Source of the DNA: Planctomycetota bacterium
GTDB taxonomy: Bacteria > Planctomycetota > Planctomycetia > Gemmatales > Gemmataceae
Assembly: GCA_016177925.1 (NCBI GenBank)
Contig: JACOUH010000032.1
Span: 54,647 to 118,646, forward strand
Direction of reading: 5' to 3'
Length of the DNA: 64,000 bases
Made by a program: the position numbers and the translations under genes. Every line of letters begins with the position of its first letter. Position 1 is the first letter of the stretch. This document shows, piece by piece, positions 34,435 to 42,727 of the stretch. The notes below the pieces were generated by a model, which did no database searches, had not been told where the DNA came from, and worked only from the letters and a program-made list of their open reading frames with translations.

Positions 34435-37400
34435 TCACGGTTCCAGCGGTACCCAATCGCGGGTGTCGAAGCGAGCGTGCGGCGAGGACGCCGGCACGGG
34501 AGCAGTTTCGCGATAGGCGTCCCGGCACGGAGCGATGAGGCGCTCCAACTCCTCCTGGCTCAGGTTCCCCTGCTCCTGACAGAACATCAGATCGGCCTGG
34601 CCTGGCACGCGCACCAGATGCACGTCGGCCAGGATCTTCCGCGCCTGCTCGCCGTAGGCCTTGCCCGCGTCGCTGGCGGGGATCAGAATCCAGGCCTCGC
34701 GCTTGACCGGCTCGCCGTTCTCGCCCCCTGCCCCTGCGGGCGGCGGCAGTGCGTCCGCGCGACCGCCCGCCAGGGCAAGCACCTTCGAGTCGCGCAACGC
34801 CTGGGGCTTCGGCAGGCCGGCGCCCAGCGGACTGGCCGACTCCAGCGACGCCTGCATCCGCCGCGCCATCGCCTCCGGGTCGCCCGCCGCCGCCGCCATC
34901 TCGACCTGGGCCACGTCGGTGACCGGTAAGTATTGCGCCAGGCAACTTGCGGCTCGGTCGACCAGTGGACCGATCAGGTGACGGTGCAGGTCGTTGCTAC
35001 CGAAGCTGGCCTGCGCCAGCCCGCCGCGCGGCGCCAGCACCTCGTCCTGCATCGTCTGGTCGAGCACTCCCCAGTGTTCGGCCGTCAGGGTCGCGACGAA
35101 GCGGGCCGCCGCTCGCTCGAGATCGGTTTCGGAGTCGGGAAGCACGACGCGGGACGTTGGGGAAGTCCGCGACACCTCCCAGAACGAGGCCAGCGATGCC
35201 ATCGGCGTCGGGCTCAGCGAGCAAGGATCTCCACTCGAAGAAGAATCCGCAAAGAAGCTATCCGTTTCCCCCGACTCGAGGCCGGGCTCCGATTCGAGGC
35301 CGGGCGGGCAGACGAGGATCTCGTGGACCTGGCGCAGCCGTTGCCGGAGCACGGACAGGTCGCGGAGCCGGTCACGCAGCCGCGAGCCCAGGGCGTTGAG
35401 GAAGTTCTGCACGGCGCAGGCAGTGTCCTCGGCCAGGCACTGGCGCGTCAGGGCCGCCAGGCGGTCGAGGAAGACACGCAGCTGTCGCTGCGGCCGCCAG
35501 CCGAACAGGCGGAAGCCGCCCCCGGAGCAGTTGCGCAGGGCATCGTCGAGTTGCTCCTGGGCGCGGGCGACCTGGGCGGTGTGGTTGGCGAGGACAGCAC
35601 CCTGGTCGCGGGCAGCGGCCAGGAAGTGCTGCAACAACCGGGTGAGGGCGGCCTCGGCAACGGCGAGGCGCGCCCCGGGCAGATCCATGAGGCTGCCGGT
35701 GACAACGGCCAGCCGGGCGTCCCACTGCTCGGCGAGTTGCGAACAGGCGTTCTCCAGGGCGCGGTTGAGGCGGCTCTTGCGGTTGCCCGGCCCGACGGTC
35801 AGCCCGCTGTTGCCGGGCTGCAGCCCGCTGCCGAGCCACTCGCGAACCCGCGCCAGCGCCTGCGAGGCCCAGGCGGTCGGGTTATCCGGCCCGCCGAACT
35901 GCCAGCATTGTTCCTCGAGGTTCGCCATCAGCTGCGTCAGGGCCTGGGCTGGCGTCTGGCCGTCGAGGTACTTCGCTGCCCCCTCCTGCAGGCGCAGGGT
36001 CAGCGGTCCCGCTTGCAGGTCCGGCTCGGCCAGCACGCGCGCGCAGGCCGCCTCCGCCTCCTCCTCGCAAGGATGAAGGATGAAGGATGAAGGATGAACG
36101 GAAGAGAGCGAAGACTCCCCGTTCATCCTTCCGCCTTCATCCTTCATCCTTTCTTCTTGGGCCCACTGCTGGAGGAGGCCCGCCACGGCGCGGCGGCCAG
36201 CCAGGCGAAGCAGCAGACCCCGCGGGAACCAGACGCCATGCGTGCCGAAGCAGCGGAACGTGCTGCCGGGCGACCCCCAGCGCGGCGACGAAGCGTTCTG
36301 GCGGACGCGCTCCAGGCGCGCGCCCAGCGGCGTGATGAACTCGTGGAACAGGTAGCTGCCGGCGTGGGCGACGATTTCGCGTCGGGCGTCGGGCGTCCGT
36401 TCCTTCTGCGGCAGCAGATAGACGGAGTCGAAAGGTGGGCCCTGTTCGCTCTGGCGCTGGCCGTCGGTGCCGTACTGGGCGCTGAACGACGTCACGCCAT
36501 CGGTGTGGTGGTTGATTTCGGTCAGCGTAGCGTAAAGGTTGGCCAGTTCGGCTTGCGGAGTGGCTGGGTCCTCGGGAGCGCCGCAGAACAGGAAGGTCGA
36601 CACGCGGGCGTCGGGCTGGCGCATCTGGCGGAACAGGCGGCGCAACGTGTAGCCCAGGTCGACGAGGTACCCGGAGGCGCCGCCGGTGGCCGAGGCCAGG
36701 ATCGCCACGCGCGGTGTGGCGTCGCGCAGGGCGACTCCCGTGTTGGCGACACTCTGGTACAGGGCGTCGGCGTGGCAGGCCGCCGCCAACTCGCGCTTGA
36801 GACGCGTGACCAAGCGCAGGTAGTTGTCAGAGAAGGCGAGCCGCCCCAGGGCTCGCGAGCCTTGCGTCTGCAGCGACCGCGGCAGCGCATAGAGCTTCTC
36901 ACGTGGCAGCCACTCGCCGAGTTGATCGAGTTGCCGGCGGCGGTAGTGAGCCATCGGCTGCAACGGCACGTGATAGACCTCGCCGGCATGCAGACTGATC
37001 TCGGCAGCGCCGCGCTGGGCCTGGATCAGGGCGTCCTTGTCGGTGTCCACGTAGAGGAAGCGCACGATCGGCAGCTTGCTGAGGTCGCCGAAACGGTCGA
37101 GCAGCCGGCAGCGCAGCTCCATGAGGGCGCGGCGGCCGAGACTGCCCAGGCCAATGACCAGGGTCGGTCGCAGGGTGCCCGTCTGCGGCAGGGCGGCGGT
37201 AAAGCCCAGCTGCGACATCTCGTCGGGACGGACCGTCTTGCCGCCCGGCAACTCGGCCTCCCCGGGCTCTCGTTCCTTGGGCGACAGCAGCTCCTCACCC
37301 CCCAGCCCGGTCGGCACCCCGCTGTCGTCATGGAAGACGTGCTCCAGCTGGATGTCTTCCATGGTGTCGGCCATGCTCTTGGGCCGCATCCGGCCGGGAA

Positions 37401-38271
37401 CCTGGGCAGACGTGCCGCCCTCTCCGGCCGCCACCTTGCCGCCACCCCGCCGCGCGTTGTACAGGGCGCGGAGGAACGCCAGGCAGCTGGGGAAGCGTTT
37501 CTCGGGGTCCTTGGAGAGGGCGCGGGCGACGATGGGCCGCTCGGCCTCGGGCAGACTCCGCAGCTCCGGCTCCTCGTGCAGGTGCTGGTTCGCCAGCATG
37601 CGCGCGTTCTTGCCGCTGAAGGGCCGCTGGGAGGTGAGCAGTTCCTGGTAGACGATGGCCAGCGAATACTGATCGCTGGTCTGGGCGATCTTGCCGGTGA
37701 ACGTCTCGGGCGGGGCGTACAGGGGCGTGACGCCGCCGAGCAGGCCGGAGGCTCCCGTGCGCTCGATGTGCTGGACAAGGCCAAAGTCGGCGACCTTGAC
37801 GCGGTCGCTGACGAGGAAGAGGTTGCGTGGCTTGATGTCCAGGTGCTGGAGCTGATACTGGATGTTCATCAAGTCGAGCGCTTCGGCAGCGTCGCGCAGG
37901 TAGCGGAGCAGGTCGTCGCGCGGGATGCCGACCAGGCCAGCCGTCTGGCACTCGACGAAGTGGTCATGGAGGTTTTTGTCCGCCAGCTCCATGACGATGA
38001 CCAGCTCGCCCTCGATGATCTTGATCTGTTCCATGCCGAGGACGAACGGATGACGGACCGCCTTGACGCGCTCGAGTGCCTGCAGCTCCTGCTCGGCGCG
38101 CGCCCCTTCGACATCCAGGGAGTTGAGGTTGCCGAAGACGAACTTGATGGCCTTGAAGAGTCCGCCCGGGGCCTCACACTTCCAGACCTCGCCGAAACCG
38201 CCGCTGCCCAGCGGCTCGATCAGGCGGTACCCGGGGATCGGTTCCGCATTGGGCTCTCGGAAAACGCTCAT
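34435..38271 (-). CDS. Ser/Thr kinase fused to a tubulin-like domain
   Basis: A 1278-residue protein. Residues about 14-275 are a Ser/Thr kinase: Gly loop LGSGGFGEVW near 21, catalytic loop HLDIKPRNLF (Leu replaces the usual Arg of HRD), DFG near 165. From about residue 365 begins a bacterial tubulin-like (PF13809 type) domain: PTLVIGLGSLGRRALMELR carries the glycine-rich nucleotide-binding start, followed by IVRFLYVDTDKDAL and ASATGGASGYLVDLGYTLR near 528. The C-terminal half is helical and ends with a small alpha/beta segment. An in-frame palindrome-derived insert of about 28 residues (MKDEGGRMNGE ... HPSSFILHP) lies near residue 715. The kinase may control the GTPase-like partner. The role is unknown. 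Confidence 0.85.
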   Translation of the reverse strand: MSVFREPNAEPIPGYRLIEPLGSGGFGEVWKCEAPGGLFKAIKFVFGNLNSLDVEGARAEQELQALERVKAVRHPFVLGMEQIKIIEGELVIVMELADKNLHDHFVECQTAGLVGIPRDDLLRYLRDAAEALDLMNIQYQLQHLDIKPRNLFLVSDRVKVADFGLVQHIERTGASGLLGGVTPLYAPPETFTGKIAQTSDQYSLAIVYQELLTSQRPFSGKNARMLANQHLHEEPELRSLPEAERPIVARALSKDPEKRFPSCLAFLRALYNARRGGGKVAAGEGGTSAQVPGRMRPKSMADTMEDIQLEHVFHDDSGVPTGLGGEELLSPKEREPGEAELPGGKTVRPDEMSQLGFTAALPQTGTLRPTLVIGLGSLGRRALMELRCRLLDRFGDLSKLPIVRFLYVDTDKDALIQAQRGAAEISLHAGEVYHVPLQPMAHYRRRQLDQLGEWLPREKLYALPRSLQTQGSRALGRLAFSDNYLRLVTRLKRELAAACHADALYQSVANTGVALRDATPRVAILASATGGASGYLVDLGYTLRRLFRQMRQPDARVSTFLFCGAPEDPATPQAELANLYATLTEINHHTDGVTSFSAQYGTDGQRQSEQGPPFDSVYLLPQKERTPDARREIVAHAGSYLFHEFITPLGARLERVRQNASSPRWGSPGSTFRCFGTHGVWFPRGLLLRLAGRRAVAGLLQQWAQEERMKDEGGRMNGESSLSSVHPSSFILHPCEEEAEAACARVLAEPDLQAGPLTLRLQEGAAKYLDGQTPAQALTQLMANLEEQCWQFGGPDNPTAWASQALARVREWLGSGLQPGNSGLTVGPGNRKSRLNRALENACSQLAEQWDARLAVVTGSLMDLPGARLAVAEAALTRLLQHFLAAARDQGAVLANHTAQVARAQEQLDDALRNCSGGGFRLFGWRPQRQLRVFLDRLAALTRQCLAEDTACAVQNFLNALGSRLRDRLRDLSVLRQRLRQVHEILVCPPGLESEPGLESGETDSFFADSSSSGDPCSLSPTPMASLASFWEVSRTSPTSRVVLPDSETDLERAAARFVATLTAEHWGVLDQTMQDEVLAPRGGLAQASFGSNDLHRHLIGPLVDRAASCLAQYLPVTDVAQVEMAAAAGDPEAMARRMQASLESASPLGAGLPKPQALRDSKVLALAGGRADALPPPAGAGGENGEPVKREAWILIPASDAGKAYGEQARKILADVHLVRVPGQADLMFCQEQGNLSQEELERLIAPCRDAYRETAPVPASSPHARFDTRDWVPLEP
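36068..36150. repeat. Palindrome inside the kinase/tubulin-like coding sequence
   Basis: Left arm is a run of GGATGAA units ending GAACGG; right arm is the inverted CCGTTCATCCTT ... CTTCATCCTT. The insert keeps the reading frame and adds about 28 residues of low complexity. Confidence 0.85.
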
Positions 38272-38588
38272 GCTCGTGGTCCGTCGTCAGTCAAGTTTCC
38301 GCCCGCTCACTCCGAGGGGAGGACGAGCGGGCCGGATGAATGGGGTCATCGTCCCCGTGACGGGCAGGGCATCTTCCTATCTGTTCGCGCGACCTGATGG
38401 GGACCTGTGCAAGGATAGGTCACGGGAGAAAGGTTGTCCAATCAGACGGCAGGCGGAAGGCAACCGACACCAGCCCGCTGCGCCAGGCAGGGTTGTAGGA
38501 CGGATTTTTAATCCGTCCGGGCGTGAAGCCGGGACGGTTTGAAAAACCGTCCTGCAAGCCCCGCGCTGGCGCGGCGGGCGGAGGTGGG
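38272..38588. other. Gap with REP pair between pepF and kinase/tubulin-like gene
   Basis: 317 bp without a gene. It holds the family C REP pair at 38495-38555; the rest must include the promoter of the kinase/tubulin-like gene, which was not identified. Confidence 0.4.
38495..38555. repeat. GTAG-type REP pair, family C (degenerate)
   Basis: GTAGGACGGATTTTTAATCC on the left, inverted GGACGGTTTGAAAAACCGTC on the right ending CTGC. Both arms changed together (TTTTTAA versus TTTGAAAAA), so each arm still forms its own hairpin. Confidence 0.8.
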
Positions 38589-40403
38589 TCAGAGGGCTGC
38601 GGCCAGTTGCTCGGCCTCGTTGACCATGTCGTCGAGCAGGCGCAGGCCGAGCCCCCAGAAACTCGGGTCGTTGACGTGTACGCCGAGCCGGGCCAGCAGG
38701 ACATGCGGCGCTGCCGAGCCGCCCGCCGACAGCAGTTCGAGGTACTTCGGCACGAAGCCCTCCCCCTGCTGCTTGTACAGCTGTACCAGGGCCAGCACCA
38801 GCAGTTCGCCGAAGGCGTAGGCGTAGCAGTAGAACGGCACATGGACGAAGTGACCGATGTACATCCACCACCAGCCGTAGCCATCGCTCAGCCGCACCAC
38901 CTCGCCGTGCATCGGCTGGTTGGCGGACATCCAGAGTTCGTTGATCTGTTCGGTCGTCAATTCGCCCTGTTCGCGCCGCGCCCTGTGCAGGAGCTGCTCG
39001 AAGCGCGTCAGCACCACCTGGCGAAAGACGGTGGCGAAGGCGTCCTCGATCTTGCTGCACAGCATGGCCAGGCGCGTGCGCGGGTCAGGGTACATCTGGA
39101 GCAGACGCTGGAAGGTGAGCATCTCGCCGAAGACGCTGGCCGTCTCGGCGGTCGTCAGCGGCGTATCGCACTGTAGATAGCCGACGCCGCGCGACAGGTA
39201 CTGGTGCAGGCCATGGCCCAGCTCGTGCGCCAGGGTCATGACGTCGCGCAGGCGGTCGGTGTAGTTCATCAGGATATAGGGATGGGCGCTGGGCACGGTG
39301 CTGGAACTGAACGCTCCGCTGCGCTTGCCCTCGCGCAGCTCGGCATCGATCCAGTTCTTGTCAAAGAACTCGCGGATGATCGCCCCGGCCCGCGGGCTGA
39401 ACGCCGCGTAGCTCTCCTCGACGGTGCGCCGAGCCGCTGGCCAGTCGCACGTCGGCTGCTCGGGGAACAGCGGGGCGTAGCGGTCGTAATCGTAGAGTTG
39501 CTCCAACTTCAGTAGACGAGCCTTGAGACGATAATAGCGCTGGACGGTCGGGTAATAGCGCTCGCAGGCCGTCATCAACGCCTCGACGACTTCCGACGCG
39601 ATCTCGTTATCGAGGTTGCGCGGCGCCGCGGGATCGGTGAACTTGCGCAGGGTGCAGTCGGAGTGGTGGTCGAGGACGAGGGTGTTGAAGACGTAGGTCA
39701 AGAGGCGGGCGTTATCCTGCAGTCCCTTTGTCCAGCCGCGCGCCGCCGACTCACGCACCGAGCGGTCCGGATCGTAGAGATGCTTGTTGATGTCCTGCAG
39801 GCTCAGGTCCTGACGCTGGCCGGCGTGCTCGAACGGGAAGCGGATGGCGGCGACCGTTTCGTCGAACAGGCGTACAAAGGCGGCCCGTCCGGTGAGCGAT
39901 TTCTCCTCGAGGACCTTCTCTTCGGGCTCGCTGAGGAAGTGCGGCCTCCAGGCTCTTTTCCGCTCGAGATAGTGGCGATAGCGTCCCAACTCGGGCCGCG
40001 CCAAAAGCACCTGCGCCGGCCCGTCGGGTACCTTGACCCATTCGAGATCGAAGAAGATGAGATGCTTGTTGATGGCGGTACGCTGCTCGCGGGTGCGGCT
40101 GAGCAGGGCGCCGTGTTTGGGATCGTCGGTCTTGCCAGCGTGAAGCAGGTGCGCGTAGATGACGGGCCGATCCATCTGCTCGGCGAGGCTCTCCAACTCG
40201 GAGACGGCGGCCAGGAGCAGATCGGACTCAGGCCCCTGTTCGGTGCCGATCTTGCCGCGGTAGGTTTCCTCGAAAGCGCGGGCGCGACCCAGGGCGGCTT
40301 CGAGGTCCTTACTGATCTGCGGGTCGTCCACGCTCTTGTAGAGGTCGCCGAGGTCCCACGCCACGCCGCGGGCACTGCTATCCGGTTGTATCGCCTGGAT
40401 CAT
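38589..40403 (-). CDS. pepF: Oligoendopeptidase F (M3B zinc peptidase)
   Basis: A 604-residue cytoplasmic metallopeptidase that cleaves short peptides. The M3 zinc motif HELGHGLHQYLS is near residues 393-397 within MTLAHELGHGLH, followed by the third ligand region ETASVFGEMLTFQ about 25 residues later. An N-terminal oligopeptidase F domain (LGDLYKSVDDPQISKDLEAA) and length match PepF (about 600). The ATG at 40403 is chosen because GGAGGGG lies upstream and the frame before it reads through the REP region. No partner genes are evident; gamma-glutamyltransferase upstream on the same strand may share a role in peptide or glutathione turnover. Confidence 0.93.
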   Translation of the reverse strand: MIQAIQPDSSARGVAWDLGDLYKSVDDPQISKDLEAALGRARAFEETYRGKIGTEQGPESDLLLAAVSELESLAEQMDRPVIYAHLLHAGKTDDPKHGALLSRTREQRTAINKHLIFFDLEWVKVPDGPAQVLLARPELGRYRHYLERKRAWRPHFLSEPEEKVLEEKSLTGRAAFVRLFDETVAAIRFPFEHAGQRQDLSLQDINKHLYDPDRSVRESAARGWTKGLQDNARLLTYVFNTLVLDHHSDCTLRKFTDPAAPRNLDNEIASEVVEALMTACERYYPTVQRYYRLKARLLKLEQLYDYDRYAPLFPEQPTCDWPAARRTVEESYAAFSPRAGAIIREFFDKNWIDAELREGKRSGAFSSSTVPSAHPYILMNYTDRLRDVMTLAHELGHGLHQYLSRGVGYLQCDTPLTTAETASVFGEMLTFQRLLQMYPDPRTRLAMLCSKIEDAFATVFRQVVLTRFEQLLHRARREQGELTTEQINELWMSANQPMHGEVVRLSDGYGWWWMYIGHFVHVPFYCYAYAFGELLVLALVQLYKQQGEGFVPKYLELLSAGGSAAPHVLLARLGVHVNDPSFWGLGLRLLDDMVNEAEQLAAAL

Positions 40404-40481
40404 GCGTTTCCCCTCCGTTGGAATGTCCCTGTGGATGATAAGGACACCGGAGAGCGTTGCAAACCCCGCGACCCGATACCA

Positions 40482-40640
40482 GCCCGACGCGCAAGCGAGG
40501 GATGCAACAAGACTGTAGGACGGATTTCCAATCCGTCCTTGCGTCAAGCCGGGACGGATTGGAAATCCGTCCTACGACCGCCGGGCCGTCCCTTGCTTGC
40601 GTTTCGGGCTGGTCAGTTCCTCGCTTGCGCTTCGGGCTAA
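40482..40640. repeat. Nested palindromes: family C REP pair inside a family G palindrome
   Basis: AGCCCGACGCGCAAGCGAGG at 40482 pairs with CCCTTGCTTGCGTTTCGGGC near 40587-40607 and again with CCTCGCTTGCGCTTCGGGCT near 40619-40639. Between the arms lies an intact GTAG REP pair (40515-40575). Confidence 0.75.
40515..40575. repeat. GTAG-type REP pair, family C
   Basis: GTAGGACGGATTTCCAATCC and inverted copy GGACGGATTGGAAATCCGTC ending CTAC. Confidence 0.88.
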
Positions 40641-42361
40641 TATCCGGCGGCCTTTCCGTCGAGGCGTCGGTCGGCGGCACCGTGGTAGAGCCCCGTCTTC
40701 GGGTCGACCCAGATCGTGTGGGCGTCGCCCTGGCGGCTGCCGTAGACCTGGTGGCCCATCGCCCGCAGCTTCCTCACCGCGGCGGCGTGCTCGAAGGTCC
40801 CCTCGAAGGAGATCTCGTCGGGGAACCAAGCGTGATGCATGCGCGGGGCGTCGACGGCCCTCTGCCCGTCCATGCCGAAGTCGATTACGTTGACCACGAT
40901 GCACAACACCGTGTTGATGATCGTCCGGCTGCCGGGGCTGCCGGTGACCAGCACCACCTTGCCGTCCTTCGCGACGACGATCGGCGTCTGCGAGGAGAGC
41001 ATGCGTTTGTGCGGTTGGATCTGGTTCGGCACGGTCCCGATCAGGCCGGAGCGCGTCGTCACGCCGGGGAACCAGTTGAAGTCCATCATCTCGTTATTGA
41101 GCAGAAAGCCGGCGCCGCGGACGACGATGCGCGAGCCGTAGGACCGTTCCAGCGTGTAGGTGTTGCTGACCGCCATGCCATCGCGGTCGATGACCGAGAA
41201 ATGCGTGGTGTTGTTGCTCTCGTGCGCCAGCGGAATGTCCTTCGCCAGGGCCTCGCTGCGTGTTGCCCTGGTGTGATCAATGCCCAGCGCCAGGCGCCGG
41301 GCATAGTCCTTGCTCGTCAGGTGAGCCGGGACCTTGATGAAGTCGGAGTCGCCGAGGTGGCGGGCTCGGTCGCAGTAGGCGCGGCGCATCGCCTCAGCCA
41401 TCAGGTGCAGCGTCTGCGGCGCCCAGCGACCCTGTCTCTTCAGATCGAAATTCTCCAGGATGTTGAGCATCTCGACCAGGACGGTGCCGCCCGAGCTGGG
41501 AGGAGGCGGGCCGTAGATGTCGAAGCCGCGGTAGGTGCCGTGGACGGGGACGCGGGCGTTGGCCCTGTAACCGGCCAGGTCTTCCCTGGTGATGAGCCCG
41601 CGGTCGGCCCGCATCTCGGCGACGATCAAGTCGGCGATGGGGCCCTTGTAGAAGGCATCGGGACCGTGCTCGGCGATCAGTCGCAGCGTGCGGCCGAGGT
41701 CCTTCTGCACGAGACGATCGCCGGCGTGCCAGTCCCCCTTGCCGCCCTGCTTGCCCAGGACGCGGCGCAGTTCGGAGGAGTCGCCGGAAACGGCGACGAT
41801 CCAGTTGAGCGACGAGGCAAGGCAGTCGTCGAGGACGAAGCCGTCCTCGGCGAGGCGGACCGCTGGCAGGATGACATCCTTCCAGGGCAGACGGCCGAAG
41901 CGCTGATGGGCCAGCGCCAGGCCGCGCACCGTCCCCGGCACACCGACTGCCTTGGCGCAATAAATCGTGTCGTCCTTCCTGAACATGGTCCGGGTGGCGG
42001 CGAGGGGGGCCATCTCGCGGTAGTCGATGACGACGGGCTGTCCCTTGCTGCTGGGGGGATGGATGAGCATGAACCCCCCGCCGCCGAGGTTGCCGGCGGA
42101 GGGCCAGGTGACGGCAAGGGCGAAGGCGGTGGCGACGGCAGCATCGACGGCGTTGCCGCCCTTCGTCAAGATGCTAACGCCGACGTCGGTGCCCGGCGGC
42201 GAGACGCTGACGACCATGCCGTTGCGGGCGTGGACTGCCTGACCTCCGGCGTGGGCGGCTGGGGGAAGGAAGCCGACACTGCACACAAAACCGACGAGGC
42301 CGAGGAAGAGCGAGGGGGAGGGCCGGCGCGGGACACCGGCCTTGGGACAATCGCAACGCAT
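40637..42361 (-). CDS. ggt: Gamma-glutamyltransferase
   Basis: A 574-residue exported N-terminal nucleophile hydrolase. After a signal sequence (LFLGLVGFVCSVGFLPPAAHA) come the GGT landmarks: MVVSVSPPGTDVGVSILTKG GN, GNLGGGGFML, and the autoprocessing site NNTTHFSVIDRDG where the second Thr (about residue 385) becomes the catalytic N-terminus of the small subunit. Further conserved parts are LNNEMMDF and VLVTGSPGSRTIINTVL. It cleaves gamma-glutamyl bonds, for example in glutathione, in the periplasm. Length is typical. It lies just upstream of pepF on the same strand but 233 bp of repeats separate them. Confidence 0.93.
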   Translation of the reverse strand: MRCDCPKAGVPRRPSPSLFLGLVGFVCSVGFLPPAAHAGGQAVHARNGMVVSVSPPGTDVGVSILTKGGNAVDAAVATAFALAVTWPSAGNLGGGGFMLIHPPSSKGQPVVIDYREMAPLAATRTMFRKDDTIYCAKAVGVPGTVRGLALAHQRFGRLPWKDVILPAVRLAEDGFVLDDCLASSLNWIVAVSGDSSELRRVLGKQGGKGDWHAGDRLVQKDLGRTLRLIAEHGPDAFYKGPIADLIVAEMRADRGLITREDLAGYRANARVPVHGTYRGFDIYGPPPPSSGGTVLVEMLNILENFDLKRQGRWAPQTLHLMAEAMRRAYCDRARHLGDSDFIKVPAHLTSKDYARRLALGIDHTRATRSEALAKDIPLAHESNNTTHFSVIDRDGMAVSNTYTLERSYGSRIVVRGAGFLLNNEMMDFNWFPGVTTRSGLIGTVPNQIQPHKRMLSSQTPIVVAKDGKVVLVTGSPGSRTIINTVLCIVVNVIDFGMDGQRAVDAPRMHHAWFPDEISFEGTFEHAAAVRKLRAMGHQVYGSRQGDAHTIWVDPKTGLYHGAADRRLDGKAAGY

Positions 42362-42727
42362 GAAGAGCCCTCTGGAGTCTGATGCGCGGAGGCAGGCAAG
42401 TCTCTTCGATTATATTATCCTCCCACGCGGTTTGACCAGCCTACCGGCCGCGAGTTGGCAATCTTTTCCCGAGGCGCGGCCGGGGTCGGACGGGTGAGGC
42501 AAACCCTGCGGGTCGAGGGCTTTCGCAGGCAGCGGAAAGGGGAAGGGCGTTTACAATCTGAGAGGCGGGATGGGCGCTTTTTCTCGACGGTCTCGCTCTC
42601 GTTTCCCTACGATTGGCACGAGGAGAGACGCTTCCAACGTGTCGCCCCCTGATCCTGTGCGACCTTCGGAGAAAAGGCAACAGAGGCCGGCTCAGCGGAC
42701 GGAGGAGGGGCGATTCCTGGCGCGAGC
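42362..42727. other. Gene-free region upstream of ggt
   Basis: 366 bp with no gene accepted and no palindrome. An AT-rich patch (CGATTATATTATCC near 42408-42421) lies about 50 bp upstream of the ggt start and may be its promoter. Confidence 0.4.

Noticed and set aside
36094..38397. A 767-codon open frame antisense to the kinase/tubulin-like gene
   Set aside because: No motif, no ribosome site, and codon positions mirror the kinase gene; a shadow frame.
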